From: JANNVK01 sp031430435 | GTDB taxonomy: Bacteria > Acidobacteriota > Blastocatellia > Pyrinomonadales > Pyrinomonadaceae | Length of the DNA: 64,000 nt | Reading direction: 5' to 3' | NCBI GenBank assembly: GCA_031430435.1 | Contig: JANPBM010000049.1 | Location: forward strand, 19,981 to 83,980 | In this document: piece by piece, positions 51,510-59,330 of the stretch | Numbering within the stretch: position 1 is the stretch's first letter | Layout: the number at the start of each line of letters is the position of its first letter | The notes under the pieces: generated by a model | The model's input: the letters and a program-made list of their open reading frames with translations, nothing else | Told to the model about the DNA's origin: nothing | The model's database searches: none | Position numbers and translations under genes: made by a program

Positions 51510-52562
51510 TTACCGAAAACCGGCATTCAAACCTTGCAGTACCTCATTTCCGGGGCATAAAACATCTTGCGGCAACGCATTTAACGGCGTTTCGCTGGTG
51601 TCTAAAAGTTCGTGCAGTTCGCGTCCTTCGGTGTTCATATAGAGTAAACCTGTCAAGATTTCGCCTTTCGATTTCGCTTTCTGCACCGCGTTCATAGCAG
51701 ACATTTTGTCGCTCGGATTCCAATCTTTTTCAAGTTTTCTGAGATTTATAAGCGAACCGTCGTGCATCGCAATACTTTCAATACTTCCGGCTTCGTATTC
51801 CGTCTTGATCGTTTTCATAATCGGGACAAAATCCATTGCGGCGGTCATTTCAACATGTTCGCGGACGTAATCATACGATTTGGTCGAACCGACATTGTTG
51901 TTAAAAGTAACGCACGGCGAAATAACGTTGATAAAGGCGAAACCTTGATGCGACATGGCGGCTTTGATAATAGGAATAAGCTGATCTTTATCGCCCGAAA
52001 AACTTTGGGCGACAAAAGTTGCACCAAGTTCAATCGCCAAACTCGCCAAATCTATTGATTCAAATTCGTTAATATGTCCGGTTTTGTTCTTTGAACCTGC
52101 GTCTGCGGTTGCAGAATCCTGCCCTTTCGTCAAACCGTAACAGCCGTTGTTCATAACCATATAAACCATATTCAGGTTCCGGCGGACGACGTGAACAAAC
52201 TGTCCCATTCCGATCGAAGCCGTATCGCCATCGCCCGAAACGCCGAGATAAAGCAGGTCTTTATTCGCCAGATTCGCACCTGTCGCAACCGACGGCATTC
52301 GACCGTGAACGCTGTTAAATCCGTGCGAATTCGACAAAAAATAAGCCGGGGTTTTAGATGAACAACCGATGCCCGACATCTTGGCGACCTTGTGCGGTTC
52401 GATGTTCATCTGAAAACACGCTTCGGCAATCGCGGCGGAAATGGAATCGTGTCCGCAACCCGCACAAAGCGTCGAAAGCGAACCTTCATAGTAATCAACC
52501 GTGTAACCCAAATCGTTTTTGGGCAGGTTCGGATGACGAAATTTAGAACGTAAATATGACAT
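51510..52562 (-). CDS. korB: 2-oxoacid:ferredoxin oxidoreductase, beta subunit
   Basis: 350 residues. CAGCGHDSI and GIGCSSKTPAYF, then YLGVSGDGDTASIGMGQFVHVVRRNLNMVYMVMNNGCYGLTKGQ, form the thiamine diphosphate site (GDGD...NN). Partner of KorA at 54677. Together they oxidise 2-oxoglutarate (or another 2-oxoacid) to acyl-CoA and reduced ferredoxin. The partners are normally adjacent; here five small genes lie between them. The first 70 bp are duplicated at 53381-53450. Confidence 0.92.
   Translation of the reverse strand: MSYLRSKFRHPNLPKNDLGYTVDYYEGSLSTLCAGCGHDSISAAIAEACFQMNIEPHKVAKMSGIGCSSKTPAYFLSNSHGFNSVHGRMPSVATGANLANKDLLYLGVSGDGDTASIGMGQFVHVVRRNLNMVYMVMNNGCYGLTKGQDSATADAGSKNKTGHINEFESIDLASLAIELGATFVAQSFSGDKDQLIPIIKAAMSHQGFAFINVISPCVTFNNNVGSTKSYDYVREHVEMTAAMDFVPIMKTIKTEYEAGSIESIAMHDGSLINLRKLEKDWNPSDKMSAMNAVQKAKSKGEILTGLLYMNTEGRELHELLDTSETPLNALPQDVLCPGNEVLQGLNAGFR
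52493..52562 (-). repeat. korB 5' end, copy 1 of a 70-bp direct repeat
   Basis: The first 70 bp of korB here match 53381-53450 with only 2 mismatches (68/70). The segment between the copies (52563-53380) contains exactly the PIN/RHH pair. A short ATGGTTA tandem repeat (about 52571-52611) follows on the korB-upstream side. Confidence 0.85.
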
Positions 52563-52600
52563 AAAATAATGGTTAATGGTTAATGGTTAATTGTAAATGG

Positions 52601-53083
52601 TTAATTGATTGTTATCACTTGCATTTCATTCAAAAAGTCAGTCGGATTTAATATTTTGATGCGGCGATAAGAACGACGGAATTCTTTTGCTTCATCGGTG
52701 AAATCGGTCATCAAATCAAGTAAATCTTTATCTCGGCTGACCAGAAAAACTGCGTCGGTTTCGATAGCAAGGTTAAGATACGGCTCATCGTTCGCATCGC
52801 GTGAATAACTGAAATGCAACGGCACATTTTCAACAAATTCGGCTTTTTCCAAAATTAAGTCAATCAGGTTTTCAACTTTTTCATCGGTTAAATTCGGATA
52901 GCGTTCCCGAAGATAAGGACGCGAAAGCACATCTTTAATTTCCGTCAAAACCGCTTCGCTCATAACAAGGCGAATCCGCTCTTGTTCAATCAACTCAACA
53001 CAAGCCGCCGCCGGACCTGATTTTGACATTAAACCTTGCAGAAAAACGCCGCAATCAAAAACTGTCACAGGAATTTCACTCAC
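52601..53083 (-). CDS. PIN-domain toxin (VapC-like ribonuclease)
   Basis: 160 residues, GTG start. PIN core: VTVFDCGVFLQG (Asp about 9), VMSEAVLTEIKDVL, then FSYSRDANDEPYLNLAIETDA with Asp residues, and LVSRDKDLLDL. These supply the acidic metal site. It belongs to the 'putative toxin component, PIN family' type. Start overlaps the antitoxin stop (GTGA). Toxin RNases of this family cut tRNA or rRNA when the antitoxin is lost. Confidence 0.8.
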   Translation of the reverse strand: MSEIPVTVFDCGVFLQGLMSKSGPAAACVELIEQERIRLVMSEAVLTEIKDVLSRPYLRERYPNLTDEKVENLIDLILEKAEFVENVPLHFSYSRDANDEPYLNLAIETDAVFLVSRDKDLLDLMTDFTDEAKEFRRSYRRIKILNPTDFLNEMQVITIN

Positions 53084-53328
53084 TTTTTACGTTTTGCTTC
53101 GCGGGATTCGGCAATCGCGGCATCAATTTCTTTTTCCAAATCTTCATCGCCGATTGCGATATTTTCGCGGACATCGGCAAAAAGTTCGCGGAATGTCGGG
53201 CGTTTAATTTGGGCGGCAATCATTGTTTCAACATATTCAGCCAAACCTTTTTTGTTCGTTTTCGCCCTATATTCCAAAGCGGCTCGAAGTTCTTTCGGCA
53301 AATTAATTGTCAGAGTCATTGTTTCCAT
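53080..53328 (-). CDS. RHH-type antitoxin of the PIN toxin
   Basis: 82 residues from ATG 53328 (a further-upstream TTG lies inside the korB repeat and is not used). TLTINLPKELRAALEYRAKTNKKGLAEYVETMIAAQI is a ribbon-helix-helix; the charged C-terminus would bind the toxin. Overlaps the toxin gene by 4 bp, as in most TA operons. Confidence 0.75.
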   Translation of the reverse strand: METMTLTINLPKELRAALEYRAKTNKKGLAEYVETMIAAQIKRPTFRELFADVRENIAIGDEDLEKEIDAAIAESREAKRKK

Positions 53329-53380
53329 AACATTGGATTTTAACATAAAGTTTTTGGTTGAGACGAGGTTTCTCAAGTTC

Positions 53381-53450
53381 AATCAACCGTGTAACCCAAA
53401 TCGTTTTTGGGTAGGTTCGGATGGCGAAATTTAGAACGTAAATATGACAT
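53381..53450 (-). pseudogene. Remnant of korB 5' end (copy 2 of the 70-bp repeat)
   Basis: Encodes the first 23 codons of KorB (MSYLRSKFRHPNLPKNDLG...) and then runs out of homology. It lies where korB would have started if the PIN/RHH unit were absent, 22 bp downstream of the neighbouring gene. It looks like the footprint of an insertion or recombination event. Confidence 0.8.
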
Positions 53451-53472
53451 AGTTTAATGAAACAAGCTTTTT

Positions 53473-53844
53473 TTAGTTTTTAGTTGCATTTAGAATTTGT
53501 AATGCTTCCATAAATGTATTCGCTGGACGACCACTCCTAAAATAATCTTCGGTTATCACAGATGGCGAACAGGTTATGTCAGCATCCTCGTGAGCTACTT
53601 GAACCCAGCCGCCAACACCCCATTTGCAATCATCGTCTTCCCAAGTAAGAGCAGATTTGAAGCCATCACGAAACTCAAGAACAAAAAATGAAAGAGTTTG
53701 ATTTTGCATAGGCAAATCAAGCCAGGTTACTTGGTAGAAAAATTCAGAAACGAATTCATACTTTTCATGTGTTTGGATAAAAGTCATATACCTCTTTACT
53801 TGTTCCGGCAAAGTTTCTGTTTCAATTGGCGTTTCTTCTCTCAT
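53473..53844 (-). CDS. Hypothetical protein between TA modules
   Basis: 123 residues. FVSEFFYQVTWLDLPMQNQTLSFFVLEF, SALTWEDDDCKWGVGGWVQVAHEDADI suggests a beta-rich soluble protein; unrecognised. It lies among toxin-antitoxin and possible immunity genes, so it might be an immunity protein, but nothing supports this directly. Confidence 0.5.
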   Translation of the reverse strand: MREETPIETETLPEQVKRYMTFIQTHEKYEFVSEFFYQVTWLDLPMQNQTLSFFVLEFRDGFKSALTWEDDDCKWGVGGWVQVAHEDADITCSPSVITEDYFRSGRPANTFMEALQILNATKN

Positions 53845-53888
53845 ACATTTGTCATTATCGGCATTCGATTGTAATTCAAACCAGAAAA

Positions 53889-54083
53889 CTAGATCTCAAT
53901 AATTTCCATATCTTTTTTCAAAAGCATATTAACAATTCGGCTTCGGTCAACGTCCTTTTCCGTTGCGAGTTTTTGCACAAACTCGGCAATCTCAGGTTCA
54001 AGATAAATCGGTAAATTAAGTTCGGCATTCGGATAATAAAACTTACCTCTGATGCCTTTTGAAAAATCATATTCAGCTTTCAT
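53889..54083 (-). CDS. Orphan RHH-like antitoxin
   Basis: 64 residues. YDFSKGIRGKFYYPNAELNLPIYLEPEIAEFVQKLATEKDVDRSRIVNMLLKKD is a typical small RHH antitoxin (the YDFSKG...G.FY start is common in such proteins). No toxin ORF accompanies it, so it is an orphan, a remnant, or the partner of the next gene. Confidence 0.6.
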   Translation of the reverse strand: MKAEYDFSKGIRGKFYYPNAELNLPIYLEPEIAEFVQKLATEKDVDRSRIVNMLLKKDMEIIEI

Positions 54084-54088
54084 AGCAT

Positions 54089-54358
54089 CTACTTTGAAGT
54101 TTGCAATTTTTCAGCTAACCACAAATTTATCAAAGTTTCAGGCACGACTCCGCGAATACGGGCTTCAATTTCCAAATTTTTATAAACTTGCGGCTCAAGA
54201 GTTACACGCCGCCTTTGTTTTGCTCTAACCTCAAATTCCACTTCTCGGGTTTCGTCCCAATGGTCGTCTAAACTATGTGTGTCCCAAAACTCGCCGATTT
54301 CTTCTAATGTCTGCGAATTTGAAACATTTGTTGTTTTTCTATTTTTATTTTCGCTCAT
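54089..54358 (-). CDS. CopG/BrnA-type antitoxin
   Basis: 89 residues from ATG 54358. EIGEFWDTHSLDDHWDETREVEFEV is the toxin-binding N-terminal part of BrnT-partner CopG antitoxins; RVTLEPQVYKNLEIEARIRGVVPETLINLWLAEKL is a ribbon-helix-helix. It overlaps the BrnT-like toxin by 14 bp. Confidence 0.75.
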   Translation of the reverse strand: MSENKNRKTTNVSNSQTLEEIGEFWDTHSLDDHWDETREVEFEVRAKQRRRVTLEPQVYKNLEIEARIRGVVPETLINLWLAEKLQTSK

Positions 54359-54629
54359 AACGCTTGCGTTCCTTTCTGTCCATATCACGAACACTCAAAA
54401 TTAGAGCAGTGTTGGACGATTTGTAAATAAAAAATGCGATTAAATACCGCCCTGCATCAGTTTGTCCGCTTGCCGCATAAACGTCTTCGCCTTTTTGATG
54501 CCCTGATTCGACAAAACGAAATCTAGGTTTGTTAAAGAAAATTTCTTCGGCTTCGTCTTGCGAAACTTGATGCTTCACTTCCACTTTATCAAGAATGCTC
54601 GGAAGCCATATAAAATCATCAATAAACAT
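54345..54629 (-). CDS. BrnT-family toxin
   Basis: 94 residues. WLPSILDKVEVKHQVSQDEAEEIFFNKPRF, then EDVYAASGQTDAGRYLIAFFIYKS, ILSVRDMDRKERKRYE match BrnT. BrnT toxins have a RelE-like ribonuclease fold and stop translation. It is the first gene of the pair, as usual for BrnT/BrnA, and lies 47 bp downstream of korA by transcription. Confidence 0.78.
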   Translation of the reverse strand: MFIDDFIWLPSILDKVEVKHQVSQDEAEEIFFNKPRFRFVESGHQKGEDVYAASGQTDAGRYLIAFFIYKSSNTALILSVRDMDRKERKRYERK

Positions 54630-54676
54630 AAAATTTAAAACTTCCGCCTCTATTTTAGCACGATTTCTCTCAGCGT

Positions 54677-56476
54677 TTACGCTAAATTTCCCTTGATTTG
54701 CTTCAAAATATTATCCGCCGTGATCGGCATTCCGTCGTAATTCAACACAGAAATAAGTTTGTCGGCATTAACGCCTAACTCAATCATCATCAAAGACTTA
54801 AACTGTGCGTCACGGTTTTGTTCGATGACAAAAACTTTTTTGTGTGTGGCGACAAAATCTTCAAATTCCTTACCAAACGGGAACGCTTTCGGACGCATTG
54901 CATCGAGCGTGATTCCTTCGTTTTTCAATAATTCGACCGCTTCTTCTGCCGCGTAAGTTGATGTGCCGAAAAAGATTACGCCGAAAACGGATTGATTTTT
55001 TTCTTGATAAAATTCGGGCTGCGGAACAAGTTCTTTTGCCGTCTCGAACTTTTTCACCAAGCGATCCATATTTCGCTGATACGTTGCACTATCTTCGGTG
55101 TAAACGGCGTATTCGTCACGCGAACTTCCGCGGGTAACGTTCGCACCTTTGGTCGGATGCGTCGCGGGAATTGTCCGATACGGAATGCCGTCGTTATCGG
55201 TGTCCAGATATCGTCCGTAGCGTTCAATTTTTTCGAGTTCGTCTGCCGACAACACTTTTCCGCGGTCGTATTGACGCGAATCGTCCCAAACAAGCGGTGC
55301 GGAAATATGGTCGTTCATTCCCAAATCGAGATCGGTCATCAAAATAATCGGCGTTTGCAAGCGTTCCGCTAAATCGAAAGAATCCGCCGTCATTTCAAAA
55401 CATTCTTTCGGCGACGCAGGAAATAAAAGGACGTGTTTCGTGTCGCCGTGAGCGGCATATGCGGCTTCGAGAATGTCGGATTGTTGAGTTCTGGTAGGCA
55501 TTCCGGTCGAAGGTCCGGTTCGTTGAACGTCAATTAAAACGGTCGGAATTTCGGCGAAATATGCGAGTCCTAAAAATTCGTTCATCAACGAAACGCCGGG
55601 ACCGCTGGTTGCCGTAAACGATCTGGCACCGTTCCAATTCGCACCGATGACCATTCCGATTGCCGCAAGTTCGTCTTCGGCTTGAACAATCGCAAAATTC
55701 TTTTTGCCTGTTTCTTTATCGATCCGCAACTTTTCGGCGTATTTGGTAAAATAATCAACCACAGAAGTTGAAGGCGTAATCGGATACCACGCGGCAACGG
55801 TCGCACCGCCATAAACCGCACCCAAACCGCACGCCGTATTTCCGCCGATTAAAATTTTCTCGCCGATTAAATCACGCCGTTCAACGCGAATATCAAGCGG
55901 ATATTCAAAGTTTTCTTTAACGTAATCAACGCCCATTTTCAACGCTTTGATGTTCGGTTCAATCAGACGTTCTTTGCCTTTGAACTGATCGCCGAGCAAG
56001 CCTTCCAAAACTTCAAATTCAATATCAAAAAGTGCGATTAACGCACCGATGTAGATGATATTTTTGAAAAGCTGACGTTGCCTTGCATCTGTAAACGCGT
56101 TGTTTGCGAGCGTCATCAGCGGAATGCCGAGATAATTGATGTCATCGCGGATGTATTGCGAATGCAATGGTTTTGAACTGTCGTAAAGAAAATATCCGCC
56201 TTTTTTCACGCTCTGCACATCTTTCAGCATACTTTGCGGATTAACGCAGACGACAAAATCAACGCCTTCACGTCTGCCGAGATAGCCTTTTTCGCTGACG
56301 CGGACTTCATACCACGTCGGCAAACCTTGAATGTTCGACGGAAAGATATTCTTCGGCGTAACGGGAATTCCCATGCGGAAAATCGCCTTGGTAAAAAGTG
56401 CATTCGCACTCGCCGAACCTGTGCCGTTGACATTGGCAAATCTGATTACAAAATCGTTTATTTTTAGATCTTCCAT
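54677..56476 (-). CDS. korA: 2-oxoacid:acceptor oxidoreductase, alpha (fused gamma-alpha) subunit
   Basis: 599 residues. N-terminal gamma-type domain (FVIRFANVNGTGSASANALFTKAI; VDFVVCVNPQSM), then the alpha subunit (NTACGLGAVYGGATVAAWYPITPSTSVVDYFT, QAEDELAAIGMVIGANWNGARSFTATSGPGVSLMNEFLGLAYFAEIP). It works with KorB (51510-52562) and receives or gives electrons to ferredoxin. The gene directly upstream by transcription is the SUKH protein, then the GltD-like oxidoreductase. Confidence 0.92.
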   Translation of the reverse strand: MEDLKINDFVIRFANVNGTGSASANALFTKAIFRMGIPVTPKNIFPSNIQGLPTWYEVRVSEKGYLGRREGVDFVVCVNPQSMLKDVQSVKKGGYFLYDSSKPLHSQYIRDDINYLGIPLMTLANNAFTDARQRQLFKNIIYIGALIALFDIEFEVLEGLLGDQFKGKERLIEPNIKALKMGVDYVKENFEYPLDIRVERRDLIGEKILIGGNTACGLGAVYGGATVAAWYPITPSTSVVDYFTKYAEKLRIDKETGKKNFAIVQAEDELAAIGMVIGANWNGARSFTATSGPGVSLMNEFLGLAYFAEIPTVLIDVQRTGPSTGMPTRTQQSDILEAAYAAHGDTKHVLLFPASPKECFEMTADSFDLAERLQTPIILMTDLDLGMNDHISAPLVWDDSRQYDRGKVLSADELEKIERYGRYLDTDNDGIPYRTIPATHPTKGANVTRGSSRDEYAVYTEDSATYQRNMDRLVKKFETAKELVPQPEFYQEKNQSVFGVIFFGTSTYAAEEAVELLKNEGITLDAMRPKAFPFGKEFEDFVATHKKVFVIEQNRDAQFKSLMMIELGVNADKLISVLNYDGMPITADNILKQIKGNLA

Positions 56477-56486
56477 TTAAAAATTC

Positions 56487-57065
56487 TCAATATGACCATC
56501 CAAACGTATCAAGTAAAGTCTCCGCATCGATTTTAGAATTCAGAACTTTTCCTAACTGTTCCTTCGCTGAAATTATGTAACTCTCGTTAATATCACTGTT
56601 TTCATTCGTAAATTCTTCACCTGCATTGACTACAATTTTACCTAAAACTAATAAAGAAGTTACCATCGAAGATAGGTCCGAAAATAATTGGCTTGGATTC
56701 CATCTTCCTTGACCATGATAATCAAATAAAATGCTTCCGCTTTTACGCGAAAAAATTAACGGGTCAGCACCCGCATCCGCGATAACAATCCAATCATCGT
56801 CCCAACCTTCCAATGGTTCGTTAGTTATTCCGTGAAAACGATAGCCGCTTTGGTAGCTCCAAAGTTTCTCTAATCTAGGCAGAAAGAATGGATTGCCGTA
56901 ACCTTCGATGTTAAGGTCAAAAACACCTAAATCTCTGTAATATTCGGCAAGTTCGTCAGGCAAAGAAAAATTACCTTGCCACAAATCTGACGATTGAGAT
57001 ACTAATTTAGCATCTTTAAAAGTGCGGCTAATAATTTCTTTCGCTAAATTATATTTATTTCCCAC
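56487..57065 (-). CDS. SMI1/KNR4 (SUKH) family protein, likely immunity protein
   Basis: 192 residues, GTG start overlapping the upstream stop by 11 bp. WQGNFSLPDELAEYYRDLGVFDLNI, GNPFFLPRLEKLWSYQSGYRF, DDDWIVIADAGADPLIF, and YHGQGRWN match the SUKH pattern (SMI1/KNR4). SUKH proteins are among the commonest immunity proteins against polymorphic toxins such as deaminases. It is AT-rich and inserted in a core operon between the GltD-like gene and korA. No toxin is adjacent; the deaminase protein is 5 kb away. Confidence 0.8.
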   Translation of the reverse strand: MGNKYNLAKEIISRTFKDAKLVSQSSDLWQGNFSLPDELAEYYRDLGVFDLNIEGYGNPFFLPRLEKLWSYQSGYRFHGITNEPLEGWDDDWIVIADAGADPLIFSRKSGSILFDYHGQGRWNPSQLFSDLSSMVTSLLVLGKIVVNAGEEFTNENSDINESYIISAKEQLGKVLNSKIDAETLLDTFGWSY

Positions 57066-58845
57066 AACCGGTATAAGTTTTCGTTACATTGTAAAAAAAC
57101 TTTTGCATATCCCACGCTGCCGTTGGGCAACGTTCCGCACATAAACCGCAATGCAGACAAACGTCTTCGTCTTTGACCATCACGCGGGTTGTCGGCAAAA
57201 CATCGGAAACATATAGGTCTTGCGACATATTCAACGCCGGGACTTTCAATTTCGCACGCAAGTCTTTTTCCGTTTCTTCGTTACCTGTAAACGTGATGCA
57301 AGCGGTCGGGCAAACATCCACGCAAGCATCGCATTCGATACATTTTGTTTCCGTGAAAACCGTTTGGACATCGCAGTTTAAGCAACGTTGAGCTTCTTTG
57401 AATCCTGCCAGCGGATCGAAGCCGAGTTCGACTTCTTTTTTGCGGTCTTTGAGCGTGATGGATTTATCGGCTTGCGGCACAACATATCGCAAATCGGGTG
57501 CGACTTCGCTGTCGAACGCCCATTCGTGGATGCCCATTTTTTGGCTGATTAAATTGACATACGGCGATAAACGATTCGTAATCGGTTCATCTTTGCACAG
57601 TAAATCGATTGAAACCGCCGCTTGATGTCCGTGAGCAACGGCGGTAATTACATTTTCAGGTCCGAACGCCGCATCGCCGCCGAAAAATACTTTCGGATGT
57701 GTCGATTGAAACGTGGTTTTATCGACAATCGGCATTTCCCATTCGCCGAATTCTACGCCGATGTCGCGTTCAATCCAAGGGAATGCGTTGTCTTGTCCGA
57801 TTGCCAAAATTACGTCGTCGGCTTCAAAGAAAACGTCGGGTTCGCCTGTTGGGACGAGTTTGCGTCTGCCGTTTTCGTCGTATTTCGGCTCAACCTTTTC
57901 AAACGTCATTCCTTTCAGTTTGCCGTTTTCCACCACAAAAGATTTCGGTGTGTGATTATCGATAATCGGAATATCTTCGTGCTGTGCGTCTTCTTTTTCC
58001 CACGGCGAGGCTTTCATATCGGCAAAAGGCGACCGCACAACAACCTTGACATCATCGCCGCCGATTCTGCGTGAAGTCCGGCAACAATCCATCGCCGTAT
58101 TTCCGCCGCCGATTACCAAAACTTTTTTCCCGACTTTTGCCGTGTGTTCAAACGCGACGCTCGAAAGCCAATTAATTCCGATGTGAATATTTTCTTTCGC
58201 TTCCCAACGACCTTCCATTTTCGGTAAATCTTTTCCACGCGGCGCGCCTGTGCCGACAAAAATTGCATCGTAATCTTTTTCCAAAACTTCCTTTAAGCTT
58301 GAAACGTAATGTTTGAAATGCGTGTGGATTCCCAAATCTAAAATGTAATTAACTTCTTCATCGAGAACAGTTACAGGCAAACGAAACGAAGGAATTTGGC
58401 TGACCATAAATCCGCCGCCTTTAATTTGTTCGTCGAATAAATGAATTTCATAACCGAGCGGAGCTAAATCTCTCGCCACCGTAAGCGAAGCAGGTCCGGC
58501 ACCAATCAACGCGATTTTCTTTCCGTTCGGTTTAAATGGACCTTGCGGCATCAACGATTTCACATCGCCTTTATTGTCTGCCGCCACGCGTTTCAAACGG
58601 CAAATTGCGACGGGTGCTTCTTCTACCCGACCGCGACGGCACGCAGGTTCGCACGGACGGTCGCACGTTCTGCCTAAAATGCCGGGGAAAACGTTGGAAT
58701 CCCAGTTAATCATATAGGCTTCCGTGTATTTTCCCTCGGCAATCAAGCGAATGTATTCAGGCACAGGCGTATGTGCGGGGCAAGCGTGTTGGCAGTCCAC
58801 AACTTTGTGGAAATATTCGGGATTTGATATATCAGTTGGTTTCAA
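57055..58845 (-). CDS. GltD-like FAD/NAD(P) oxidoreductase with two 4Fe-4S domains
   Basis: 596 residues. N-terminal Cys cluster CQHACPAHTPV and GRTCDRPCEPACRRG bind Fe-S as in GltD. FAD site: GKKIALIGAGPASLTVARDLAPLGYEIHLF. NAD(P) site: VLVIGGGNTAMDCCRTSRR. C-terminal ferredoxin domain with two 4Fe-4S sets: CIECDACVDVCPTAC and CLHCGLCAERCP. It resembles glutamate synthase small subunit and NfnB-type enzymes. In this operon it probably passes electrons between ferredoxin, from KorAB, and NAD(P)H. Confidence 0.87.
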   Translation of the reverse strand: MKPTDISNPEYFHKVVDCQHACPAHTPVPEYIRLIAEGKYTEAYMINWDSNVFPGILGRTCDRPCEPACRRGRVEEAPVAICRLKRVAADNKGDVKSLMPQGPFKPNGKKIALIGAGPASLTVARDLAPLGYEIHLFDEQIKGGGFMVSQIPSFRLPVTVLDEEVNYILDLGIHTHFKHYVSSLKEVLEKDYDAIFVGTGAPRGKDLPKMEGRWEAKENIHIGINWLSSVAFEHTAKVGKKVLVIGGGNTAMDCCRTSRRIGGDDVKVVVRSPFADMKASPWEKEDAQHEDIPIIDNHTPKSFVVENGKLKGMTFEKVEPKYDENGRRKLVPTGEPDVFFEADDVILAIGQDNAFPWIERDIGVEFGEWEMPIVDKTTFQSTHPKVFFGGDAAFGPENVITAVAHGHQAAVSIDLLCKDEPITNRLSPYVNLISQKMGIHEWAFDSEVAPDLRYVVPQADKSITLKDRKKEVELGFDPLAGFKEAQRCLNCDVQTVFTETKCIECDACVDVCPTACITFTGNEETEKDLRAKLKVPALNMSQDLYVSDVLPTTRVMVKDEDVCLHCGLCAERCPTAAWDMQKFFYNVTKTYTGCGK

Positions 58846-59020
58846 GTGATTTTATTCCTCGTTGTTTGGATTTGACCTAAGTTAAAAATAATATGTTTTT
58901 CACTCAACTTCAATGTGTGCATAGAAAAATGATGAGAATTTGCGGTACATTTCTTAAAAAAATGTTTTATGAAACACAAAAACCGAGCAACAATAAGGCT
59001 CAACCGATTAAATAACTTAA

Positions 59021-59209
59021 GAAAGCGAGTTAAAACATAGGCAAGGCGAGTTAAAATACGGATAAAGCGAGTTCGGAACTAAGCGAAGCAAGTTAAAATA
59101 CAGGAAAAGCGAGTTCGGAACTAAGCAAAGCAAGTTAAAAAACAGATAAATTTAGTTTGGGACTCGATAAAGCTAGTTAAAATATCAATCAGGCTTGTTC
59201 AAAAACCGG
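59021..59209. repeat. Nine-unit array with exact 21-bp period, upstream of glgA
   Basis: The motif GC(G/A/T)AGTT recurs with a start every 21 bp at 59025, 59046, 59067, 59088, 59109, 59130, 59151, 59172 and 59193 (the 59151 and 59193 units are degenerate: TTTAGTT, GCTTGTT). Spacer sequences often read AAAATA or CGGAACTA. The whole lies in the 485-bp gene-free gap 58846-59330, 122 bp before glgA. All six frames are interrupted by stops. Twenty-one bp is two helical turns, so every unit faces the same side. Confidence 0.8.
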
Positions 59210-59330
59210 TAAGCCGGAGTTTGAACAGGTTTTACAGGCAGAATATTTCAGAATGTCAAAATAGACGAATAAGTAAAAGTCTTGCTAAACTTAATAGCGT
59301 CAAAAAATGTATCGAAAAAGGTAAAAAATA

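Noticed and set aside
53329..53382. Longer antitoxin start (TTG 53382)
   Set aside because: It lies in the duplicated korB segment, which entered by rearrangement; ATG 53328 is a better start.
57622..58074. Antisense reading frame inside the GltD-like gene
   Set aside because: Shadow of a well-supported gene with all cofactor motifs on the other strand.
59021..59209. 21-bp array as CRISPR or as an intact coding repeat
   Set aside because: Motif core is only about 7 bp and the spacers are not unique; every frame has stops.
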